From: Ureaplasma sp.
Lineage (GTDB): Bacteria > Bacillota_I > Bacilli_A > Mycoplasmatales > Mycoplasmoidaceae
Direction of reading: 5' to 3'
Length of the DNA: 16,113 nt
Assembly (NCBI GenBank): GCA_020024695.1
Contig: JAHHTK010000017.1
Span: 1 to 16,113, forward strand
Shown here: in pieces, positions 7,644 to 16,113 of the stretch
Numbering within the stretch: the stretch's first letter is position 1
Layout of the letters: each line of letters begins with the position of its first letter
Program-made: the position numbers and the translations under genes
Notes under the pieces: generated by a model
The model's database searches: none
What the model was told of the DNA's origin: nothing
What the model saw: only the letters and a program-made list of their open reading frames with translations

Positions 7644-10600
7644 ATGACACGAAAAAACAAAATTTTATCTTTTATGACCACAGGAGTTGCTTTAAGTGGT
7701 ATTGCCATTGGAGCAACCTCAGGTTTTTTGTTTTTTAATCAAGACAATGAAAAGTTAATCCCAATGGGTGACCAACAAACAAATCCCATCCAAAACGATA
7801 TTTTAGATTTAAGTTTGGTCACAAATAATTTCGAAAAAATCACCAATCATGCTTTAGTCATTCCAGAAGGAATTCATACCTTAACTGGAGTTTTAAACCC
7901 AGCCCTTGACATCCATAAAATCGTTTTCTCAAGTACCATCAATACCATTCACAAAAACCCATTTGTGAATTGTGATAATATTTTTGATGTCTATATTCCA
8001 AGTACTAACCAAACCTTTAGTTTTAGTAATGGATTGTTAATCAATACTAAAACTAAAACCTTAGTCTCTAGTTTTGAAAACATCTTAGGTAATACCTTAG
8101 TGGTTCCTTATGGAGTCACCAGTATTAATGACCAAGCTTTTTATGGAAACAATCAGTTACAATCAGTTATTGTTCCTGTTCAAGTCACTCAAATGGGTAA
8201 TAATGTGTTTGGTTTCTGTCCTAACTTAACTAGTTTAAGTTTACCAACCACTTTTGCTAACCATTCTCAATTAGGCTTAAGCAATGATCAATATCAAGCC
8301 ATTGGTTGATTAAACCCAAGCAATAACCAAGAATACTATGCTTTTGATTTAAGCCAAGTCACCCGTTACTGTGACTTTGTCAACGGCAATGTCTTAACGA
8401 TTCCAAACACCTATTATCAAATCAAAGGTCACTTAGACCCTGATATGGAAATCAATAAAGTAGTCTTTGAATCTAACTCTCCAATTAAAACCATCCCTGA
8501 TGAAGCTTTTAGAAATTGTAAATTCTTGCAAGCTATTAGTTTACCAACCACATTAGAACAAATTGGAAGCTATAGCTTTAGTGGTTGTCTTAACTTACAA
8601 AGTGTCAATGTCATTCAAAATCTCACCCCATCTTTAACTTATTTAGGTGAGAATGCTTTTAATAACTGTCATAACTTAATTGATTTAAGTTTACCAGCTA
8701 AATTTAAAACCGATCATGATCAAACCCATTATGGTCTTGATGACTACCAATGAAAAAACATTCGTTGGGATGGTAACTTAACGGCTTCTAGTTTTGATTT
8801 ATCAACCATTAATCAAGGCCACCCATATTTAACTAATCAAACCTTAACTATTCCTAAAACCATTACAAGTTTAGTTGGGTCTTTAAATCCAGATTTAAAG
8901 ATTAAAACTATTAACTTTGAAACAGGTTCCACAATTAGTGTTATTCCAAACAATGCTTTCTTATATTGTCAACGGTTAGAAACTATTAATTTACCTGACA
9001 GTATTGTCTCGATTGGGAATAGTGCTTTCCAACACTGTACGAGTTTAGTAAATATTAATTTAAATAACCGTATCACTAGTTTTGGTGACTATGCGTTTAG
9101 CCATTGTGATAGTTTAACTAATTTAACGATCCCAACTAGTTTAGTTAAATTAGGAACTGGTTGTTTTGAATTTAGTAATAAGTTAAACCACTTACATTTC
9201 CCAAGCACGATTGTTGATATTCAACCCCATACTTTTGCAATGTGTAGTGAGTTATCAGATGTCAGTTTTGCTACCAGCAATGGGTTAAATAGTGTTGGTT
9301 CTTATGCGTTCTATGATACTAAAATCACCCTTTTAAGTTTAAATACTAATATGAGTGCCATTAGTGATTATGCTTTTAGTGGTATGAAACAATTAAGTCA
9401 ATTAAATATTCCAAGTCATTTAACATCCATTGGAAAATATGCTTTTAATGACTGTATCGCTTTAAGTAATATTACAATTCCAAATACCTTAACTTCTTTA
9501 GGCAAAGGGGCTTTCAGTAACTGTGCGAGTTTAACATCTTTAACCTTACCAGATGTCATTACTACTATTGAAGATGATACTTTCTATAATTGTAGCAATT
9601 TAGTTACTTTAAATGTTGCTCATAATTTAATCAAAATTGGAAACAACGCTTTTAACAACTGTAAAAAATTAAGTAGTTTCCATTTTGAAAACTCAATCAC
9701 TACCATCGGAAATGCTGCGTTTAAAAACTGTGCAAGTATTACCAATGCAAGTATCTTTAATAACACTGTTAATTTCGGAACAAGTGTCTTTGAAGGCTGT
9801 AGTAGTTTAACCAATGTTTATATTGGTGGTAACATTACCCAATTAAAAGACAAAACCTTTAAAGACTGTAAGAGTTTAGTAAACTTAGAAATTCCAGCTA
9901 ACTTAACTACCCTTGGTAACCAAGTCTTTAGTGGTTGTGATAAATTGTATAACTTACACGTACAAGGTCAAGCAAGTAATCAATCCAAAGTCTTAAGCAT
10001 TCCAAGCACTTTAACAACCTTTGGTAAAAATGTGTTTGAAAACTGTCAAGGTTTCAATACCGTTCAATTTAATAACACTACAATGAATTTAATCCCATAT
10101 GGTATGTTTTATAACTGTGATGCGTTAACCACAGTTAAGATTCCAACCAACATTACCACTATTGGTGATAGTGCGTTTATGGGTTGTGACCATTTAACTA
10201 CTGTTCAAAATACTAATACTGTTAATTCAGGAGTACCAGCTGGTTGATCAAGCATTGGTAGTTCAATTACGGATATTAGACCAAATGCTTTCAAAAACTG
10301 TGCTGGTCTAATCAACCTTGATTTAAATAGTAAGATTGTTAACTTTGGAGTAGAAAGTTTCTTAGGCTGTAATAACTTAAGAAAAGTCAAAATCCATGCC
10401 GCAGGAGCACCTAATACCATTACTTTTAGTAAGAACATCTTTAATAAAGGGGCTATCTTCCCTAATAACTTAATCATTGAATTTAGTAGTGATCAAATTA
10501 GAGAAAAATTCTTAATGACTGCTTGTGATGGTTTTAATAAAGAAGGTAATACTAATAAATACTATTACCAAGCCGTTCATAACCATACAGTTCCAATTGG

Positions 10601-11216
10601 TAAAAATCCAAATACTAAAGTCGATATTGCAGGTATGGATACCTATTTAGCTAGAATGCAAGTTATTAACTGTAATGGTCTTAAAGCAAGTGATTTAAAT
10701 GACGGTACTTTAGTCATTAACGATTACATTACAGCCTTAGCAGGGAATTTTAATGGTATCTGACCAATCTTGAAAGGGATTGAATTCAATTCGAAACATT
10801 TAAGTAATTTCCCAGAAAGTATGTTTAAAAACGATGGTTATATTGAATCTGTAACCTTTGGTGAAACCTCAGGTGTTACAAATATTCCAACCCGTATGTT
10901 TGATACCTGTGCTAAATTAAAAATCATTACTTTATCAAGTAAGATTCAAAGCATTGGTGAGGCTGGTTTCTTAGGTTGTGCTGATGGAGCAGTAATTACT
11001 TTTAATAACCCAGGCAATACCCGATTAAACGGTAACGTCTTTAAATACCAAAACGTTTATCCAAGAAACGCAACATTTAGATTTAAAACCATTGCCGCCA
11101 GAGACTATTTCTTAAAAAATGATGGTAACGGTGAATACTTTATCAAAGATGGTGATACTCAAAAAGCTGACGGTTACTACCACGCAATCACTAAACCAAA
11201 CAAGAATGTTAGATAG
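7644..11216 (+). CDS. Large BspA-type leucine-rich repeat surface protein
   Basis: The 1190-residue product has a basic N-terminus (MTRKNK) and a hydrophobic segment at about 7-31 with no lipobox Cys. It is therefore either membrane-anchored by an uncleaved signal or secreted. Nearly all the rest is LRR_5/BspA-type repeats of about 23 residues, with the pattern LTSIGKYAFNDCIALSNITI repeated continuously from about residue 440 to 900. A non-LRR module recurs before each LRR block (four copies, listed separately). TGA codons read as Trp occur at 8308, 8751, 10246 and 10761, so the gene looks like five pieces under the standard code. Proteins of this family bind fibronectin, fibrinogen or other host ligands in oral bacteria; here adhesion is inferred. 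The stop codon overlaps the ribosome-binding site of the metallopeptidase gene, so the two are translated from one message. Confidence 0.93.
7794..7973 (+). repeat. LRR-opening module, copy 1
   Basis: Residues 51-110 contain LDLSLVTNNFEKITNHALVI, then LTGVLNPALDIHKIVF and INTIHKNPFVNC. The shared plan is: (L/F)DLS, a variable stretch, (T/A)L(T/V)IP, a G-x-L-(N/D)-P turn, I-x-K-(I/V)-x-F, and an I-x-x-IP-x-x-x-F-x-NC entry into the LRRs. Confidence 0.6.
8274..8519 (+). repeat. LRR-opening module, copy 2
   Basis: It begins with GLSNDQYQAIGW, followed by FDLSQVTRYCDFVNGNVLTI, IKGHLDPDMEINKVVF and IKTIPDEAFRNC. The leading GLxxxQYQ-W segment is shared with copy 3 and joins the end of one LRR block to the next module. 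Confidence 0.65.
8733..8969 (+). repeat. LRR-opening module, copy 3
   Basis: It begins with GLDDYQWKNIRW, followed by FDLSTINQGHPYLTNQTLTI, LVGSLNPDLKIKTINF and ISVIPNNAFLYC. This is the closest relative of copy 2, and the preceding LRR tails (LSLPTTF and LSLPAKF) also match, so the duplicated unit is longer than the module itself. Confidence 0.65.
10683..10838 (+). repeat. LRR-opening module, copy 4 (divergent)
   Basis: It reads KASDLNDGTLVINDYITAL, then AGNFNGIWPILKGIEF and LSNFPESMFKNDG. The order of elements is kept, but the G-x-L-N-P turn is altered and the Cys of the LRR entry is missing. It opens the short C-terminal LRR block. Confidence 0.5.
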
Positions 11217-11219
11217 GAG
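11215..11219 (+). promoter_or_regulatory. Shine-Dalgarno overlapping the upstream stop codon
   Basis: AGGAG shares its first two bases with the TAG stop of the LRR gene and lies 6 bases before the ATG at 11226. It is the strongest ribosome-binding site in the window and indicates translational coupling of the LRR protein and the metallopeptidase. Confidence 0.85.
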
Positions 11220-11225
11220 TTAAAT

Positions 11226-14200
11226 ATGAAAACAAAAGTTAAAAAAGGTCTTTGAATCATCACAGGAAGACTTGGAGTTTCAATTATTGCAACTCCTTTA
11301 TTAGTTAGTTGTAGTCAAAGTGGTAGTGAAAGTGTTAATGACCCGCAAACAGGTGAAACTATTCCAAACATGAGTAGCATGAAATTGGACTTAACCGTAG
11401 CTAATACCAATATAATTGCTGGAGATAATGTTACCTTAACATTAAATACCAACTATAAAGGTAACCAACCTTTAAGTTATCAATGATTTTGTAAAAAAGA
11501 ACATGAATCTAAATTCAATGAAATAGTGGCTTATAAATCTGCTGATGGTTTAAGCTATGAATTCCCAAACATTGACATCACTTACAACCAAGCCCAATTC
11601 TATGTAGAAGCTACGAACCAAGCTCATCTTAGTAAAAAATCTAACACCATTACTTTAACAGTAGCTCCAACTAACCCTGTAAGTTCTTTAAGTTTGGAAT
11701 CTAGTCAAAATGTTTATCGTCCTGGCGATACCTTAATTGTTTATAGTAATATTGCTACCCACCAATTTGCTATTAATGATCCCAATGAAATTCAATATAG
11801 TTGAACTATTCGTCAACCAAACAAAGAATGAGTCCCTATTAAAAATATTGCCAACGGGGTTTTAAAATTAGACAATGTTACATTAGCTTATAATGATTGT
11901 GAAATTCAAGCCACTGCTTATTATCAAGATTTTAGTTTCCCATCAGATATTTATAAAATTAGTGTTTCACAACACGCTCAACCTAACCCTGATGCACTAC
12001 CTAATATCAGTGATAGTTCTAATGATAAAGAAAGTGTGGATGCAGCTATTAAAGGTTATAGTCAATCCCAAGTGGCAAATGATAGTATTACTTCCTTTGG
12101 GGTCTTTAATCGGGTTGAATTAAGCCAAAGTCCAAGACCAGCTAAACCTGGCCTTTATGATAGTCAAATGTATCATGATTATCATGACACTTATGGGTTT
12201 GTTTATCCTGCTCAAAACTTTAACTATAAATGAGCTGGTCCAAATAAAAATAATCCAAATAAGGCTGATAAAGAATCTTGAGGAATTTTCCATAATAAAA
12301 ATAATCCATCTGACACCATTAATGCAACTGCTTTATTAATGGACGAACAAGTCCCAGCAGCTGATCGTGGAAATGCCACTAATCCAGTTCGTTATAACAA
12401 CCCTAACTGAATTAAAACGCAAATCAAAAACGGTACCTTAAAACGTCACCGTGCCAGTGAAGGTTTCTATTTAAACAACATGGATAACATTCCAGTCACT
12501 AAGATGCACTATGAAGTTTCAACTGCTATTACTGGTCATGAAGCCATTGGTTTATATGCACCAGCAGGTGAAGTTGTCACCTTCACCTTTGATCAAGATA
12601 CTTGAGATTTAATGAAATCACGTAACTGAAGTGATTTAGATATTACTATTAACCAAAACTTCTGAGACAACTATGGACCAAGTGACTCGGGCCGAATTTC
12701 TAACCGTTATCCATATGTGAGAAGTGCGTTCAGATTAGCTTTAGACGATGCCAACCGTCAAATTAAAGTCGGTTCGCCTTTTGGAGGTTCATTAGGGTTA
12801 AGAATTGGTTCTACCTTAAATAAAACTGGTTCTTTCCCATTAGATTCCATCCCGCAAAACTTAAAGTTTACTGTTGATGGTGCAATCAAATGTATGTTCT
12901 ATCAAGATGGTTTCACCACTGAAAAAGATTGAGCTCAACAAATTATTGATGTTCAAAACCAAAAATTAGCTCCTGTCTTACAAGGGATTACTCCTTACAA
13001 CACCTTAACCATTCCTTTTACTGACTACAATACTGTGGGTCACCGTTCTGTTAAGAGTTTAAAATATCCACGTGATAATTTTAAAAAGTGAGATGATTTC
13101 TTATATTTATCTAACTTATATGCTGGTCGGGACCGTAGTTTACACCGTTTAGATATGGAATTCTGTGACGATATTTGAGGGGGAGCCGCTGCTTGAGGTG
13201 GTGGTATGACCTTCTATTGTCCAACCAACTGAGGGGTTGGTACCATGTTCTGTGATGCTCCAATCAATGTCTTTAACTCCGCTAATGCGTGAGGGGTCTT
13301 CCACGAAATTAACCACAACTTCCAACAAAACAGTGCTTTCTTTAGAAGAAACACCCACCCTGAAACCAACCAAGTTTCAGGCTTTGACTTAAGTGTGATT
13401 TCTGATGCTGGACGATTTAGAAGTGAATTAAACTGATGTGGGGAACAAAACAAAGCTAATAATAACTTAGGTTGATCCCGTTTAAATAACCCCTTTACAG
13501 TAATGAAATATACTTCAGGGGTTGGCCAAGTTGATGATGAATATTTAATCTATGCCATCTTATTATTTACCTTAGGTAGCAAACAATACGTTGACTATTT
13601 AAGAGATGATGTCATTAACCACCCATCTAGTGCTGGTTCTTGAACAGGTTTTGATGAAATTAGACGTTTATCAGAAACCTTCAAATTAAACTTCTGACCA
13701 ACCTTCTATCAATATGGTAATAACCACTGATGTGATACTTGACCAACCAGTTCAAACCCACCAAATGAACAACAAAAACAAGTCATTGCTAATTTAGAAT
13801 CTAAATATTCTGCAGTTGATTTTGTAGGGAACCAATATGCATCAGGTATTTATATGTACGATAAAGACACTCGCACCTATAACTATACTCACGATGTCGT
13901 TAACCCATATGAAATTCCTGCTGGTAAACCTTATAATTTTGACTTTGAACACTTTATTGTTTCTACTAACCCAAACTTTAATTGAAACAACTTAATGTTT
14001 GAAACTACCTCAAAATTAGGTGGTAGCTTAGCTTTAGATCCACATAATCCAAAACGAGTTATTTATACCCCACCAGCAAATAACATTACTGGGGTTGATG
14101 AATTTGACGTGGCGATTATCCCTGGAACTTGAGATGGTAAATCATCTAACTATGTTCCAACCATTAAGTGAAAAGTAAAAGTCCGCCAAGTGGTTAATGA

Positions 14201-15623
14201 AGCCATCATTGAAACCTTTGCTCCATTTGGACCAAGTAATTCCCAACGTAAATTAGATGAATGATTTAACACTTTAAAAACCAGTCAAGATGTTAAATAC
14301 CGTTTACCATTAATTTCATTTAAAACTAATATGTTCTTAGACCAAAATCAATATGAAGGGGTAAGAATTAAATTTAAATTTATAGCCCCAAAAACTGGTC
14401 ATTACGTCTTTAAAAACACTTGAGACGATGCAGTCAGAATGTATGTCAATGGTGAAAATGTCCCAATTAATAACCAAGACCGTGATAATGCTAAGAATTT
14501 TGCTAAGACTTATGAAAAAGATTTAAATGTTAATGATGAACTTGACTTTGAATTCTTAGTTATTAACTATGGTGGTGGGGGTGGTTTCAACATGACTGCT
14601 ACCGTTGATGGTCAAGGTTTAGACTTCTATAATAATATTGTTAGTCCTGATTTCCACCAAGTAGTCTCAGGAGCAAGTCCAAGACAAGTTATTAATGATC
14701 CAAACTATCAATATAAACCTCGTTTAATTGACCGTGAAATCTTTAACAAAGACTTTTCATCTAATGTTAACTTCTCAAGTTATGAAACCCCGATTTTAGA
14801 TACTCAAAGTTATACTTTAAGTTCAAGTAATAATGAAACCAATGGTCTTGTAAATAAACTTAATAATTACAATGATTTTATTGAAACTTGACACTCATTA
14901 GATGCTCCAGCAGGTCAAGGGGTTAAATTTAAATATAAAGTTCAATTTAAAAAACCAACTAAAGTATCTACTTTATATTTCGGCAACGTTACTGAAAAAC
15001 ATACTGAATATCGGGCACAAACTGTAAAAGTAGATGGTTTTGCAACTGCTGCTAATACTAATCCAGTTCATTTATATGATGGAGCATATCCAAACCGTAA
15101 CGGAAGCATTAGTACCATTAATTTAAACCAAACTATGTTAGTTGACCATTTAGAAATTGACCTTTCAACTAAGACCAATGGCTTATTATTAAAATGAATG
15201 CGAATCGGTGAATATCCAAACCGTCCATATGGTTCTTCAATTGCCATGAATAACCCACACGTTGGTATTCAAGGAAAATGAGCTTTCCGTTATAATGACG
15301 AACTTAACTCATCAGCTATCAACAACATGTATGCTGTTTCGACCAGTGCTAATGACTTCATTGAAGTCTCATTTAAGAACCTTGAAGGTTTTGCACTTGT
15401 TGGTCAATCTAATAACCTTCCAACTGAATTTGAAGTATATGTTAACGGTCAAAAATTAGATACCAAAACTGTTTCTTCAAATAAGACCTTATACAACCAA
15501 AACCTTTATAGTCATTTATTTGATAGTCCACAAGATGTCACTATCAAAGTCAAACATAATGATAAAAACCCTCTTTTCTTCAACTACATTATGACTTTTG
15601 GTAAAAACGTCATTGTTGATTAG
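11226..15623 (+). CDS. M60-like (enhancin family) zinc metallopeptidase lipoprotein
   Basis: The 1465-residue protein begins with a lipoprotein signal ending in PLLVSC (Cys29 lipidated; an Arg15 inside the hydrophobic stretch is unusual). Two Ig-like beta domains follow at about 50-150 and 150-250 (for example PLSYQWFCKKE). The catalytic region, about 435-800, has the M60 landmark GLYAPAGEVVTFTF (442-455) and the zinc motif HEINH at 693-697. Glu713 (HPETNQVS) is the likely third ligand, spaced HExxH-x15-E, within the M60 pattern. A PA14-like domain lies at about 1040-1140 (GHYVF, DDAVRMYVNG, INYGGGGG). Two galactose-binding-like beta sandwiches follow, about 1222-1340 and 1350-1465 (FEVYVNGQKL). 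M60 enzymes cleave mucins and other O-glycoproteins in host-associated bacteria; the same role on the outer membrane face is inferred here. Many Trp are TGA, including the one before the zinc site. It is the second gene of the LRR operon. Confidence 0.92.
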
Positions 15624-15652
15624 TAAGACCCACAACTAAACATAATCCTTTT

Positions 15653-15708
15653 GGGAGTAAGCTTTAATTTGTGATACATGCACAATTAAAACTTGCTTCC
15701 ATTTTTTT
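15653..15708 (+). terminator. Intrinsic terminator of the LRR/metallopeptidase operon
   Basis: A long imperfect stem pairs GGGAGTAAG with CTTGCTTCC (two G-U pairs) and continues as TTTAATT-GTG with CACAATTAAA, with one bulged T and a 7-base loop. The distal arm ends at 15700 and is followed by seven T (15702-15708). It begins 29 bases after the metallopeptidase stop. Confidence 0.85.
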
Positions 15709-15717
15709 GTAAATTAA

Positions 15718-15749
15718 AAAATATACCAAGGTCTCCTTTGGTATATTTT
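15718..15749 (-). terminator. Intrinsic terminator of the right-edge minus-strand gene
   Basis: AAAATATACCAA (15718-15729) pairs perfectly with TTGGTATATTTT (15738-15749), and GG/CC extends the stem above a small loop. It lies 13 bases past the TAA of the convergent gene. The minus-strand tail beyond the stem is TTTAATTTAC. Confidence 0.75.
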
Positions 15750-15762
15750 CGTTGATTAAACT

Positions 15763-16113
15763 TTAGTGATAGTTATTAATGTGATAACGGGAAGTGTCTT
15801 GTCAGTGGGTTACTTGTAATCCAAATGATCAAGTTTTGTTATTTGGATTCTTGGTCATTCCCTTTAATAACAATTTATTGACACTCACATCATTGCTTAA
15901 CACAATTGTACCGTTAATTGAAAGGGTATTTTTATTGATTTGAGTGAAGGGTTCACTAATAGAAATACTTTCAATTAAATCGGTATTAAACAAGGTTTGG
16001 GTTTTAATTTGTTGTTTTAATTTTTGTTGGTTTTCTATGCTGTTAAATTGTTCTAAAATAGCATCTTGAACTTTAGTATCACCAATATCGGCTTTGTTTT
16101 TCATTAAATCGGT
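15763..16113 (-). CDS. Partial hypothetical protein (C-terminal 116 residues)
   Basis: The frame is open from the right edge to a TAA at 15765-15763. Two TGA codons are read as Trp, in NNKTWSFGLQ and VTHWQDTS. The visible part has a helical, Gln/Lys-rich segment (EQFNSIENQQKLKQQIKTQ) followed by a beta-rich region (NKNTLSINGTIVLSND) and ends in RYHINNYH. The N-terminus is outside the window, so a signal peptide or lipobox cannot be judged. The style resembles the C-terminal domains of mollicute surface lipoproteins and it converges on a surface-protein operon, but I do not recognise the family. An in-frame ATG at 16104-16102 exists, yet the frame continues upstream of it to the edge. Confidence 0.7.

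Noticed and set aside
9620..10477. Leu/Lys-rich minus-strand frames
   Set aside because: They are complements of the LRR repeats; the repeated codon pattern keeps the antisense frame open.
8400..10500. Regularly spaced repeats suggesting a CRISPR or DNA satellite array
   Set aside because: The periodicity is about 69 bases at the codon level with degenerate DNA, which is the 23-residue LRR unit.
11226..11330. Possible continuation of the LRR gene into the metallopeptidase as one protein
   Set aside because: A TAG ends the first gene, followed by a strong AGGAG and a new lipoprotein signal, so these are two genes.
11893..12339. Plus-strand frames overlapping the metallopeptidase gene in another phase
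   Set aside because: They lack start signals and show Ile/Leu-rich low-complexity composition, while the main frame has clear domain structure.
13149..13453. Minus-strand frames opposite the zinc-site region
   Set aside because: They are antisense to the catalytic core and have no ribosome-binding site or recognisable domain.

Overview
The window comes from an AT-rich mollicute, most likely Mycoplasma in the broad sense. All seven genes with a recognisable reading frame across their length read TGA as tryptophan. One example is the conserved FPDNW motif of the cytosine methyltransferase, another the Trp just before the zinc site of the metallopeptidase. Lys/Asn-rich proteins, short AT-rich intergenic regions, hairpin terminators and lipoproteins with a Ser-Cys lipobox fit the same assignment. 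The species cannot be named from the sequence alone.

Left part (1-3515): the 3' end of an unrecognised gene converges on a divergently transcribed type II restriction-modification pair. The pair is a C5-cytosine DNA methyltransferase (minus strand, 477-1754) and a Sau3AI/MutH-like endonuclease (plus strand, 1849-3354), so the predicted target is GATC. The two start codons are 94 bp apart, and the methyltransferase mRNA appears to be leaderless.

Middle (3516-4096): a small gene of unknown function (minus, 3531-3899) with a GTG start and an internal TGA-Trp codon is easy to miss. Its 5' region holds two inverted repeats, one centred on a possible -10 box.

Right part (4097-15623): a cell-surface locus. 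A 1131-residue lipoprotein on the minus strand carries BspA-type leucine-rich repeats between two copies of a beta-rich domain. It is divergent from a two-gene plus-strand operon. The first operon gene encodes a 1190-residue BspA-type LRR surface protein built from LRR blocks, each opened by a recurring non-LRR module. The second encodes a 1465-residue lipoprotein with an M60/enhancin-type zinc metallopeptidase domain (HEINH, then Glu 16 residues after the second His), Ig-like domains on the N-terminal side and PA14-like plus galactose-binding-like modules on the C-terminal side. Its ribosome-binding site overlaps the stop codon of the LRR gene. The set looks like an adhesion and host-glycoprotein (mucin) processing cluster; this function is inferred from the families.

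Right edge (15624-16113): two back-to-back terminators separate the operon from the 3' end of a convergent minus-strand gene of unknown function. No RNA genes, insertion sequences, CRISPR arrays or replication origin were seen.
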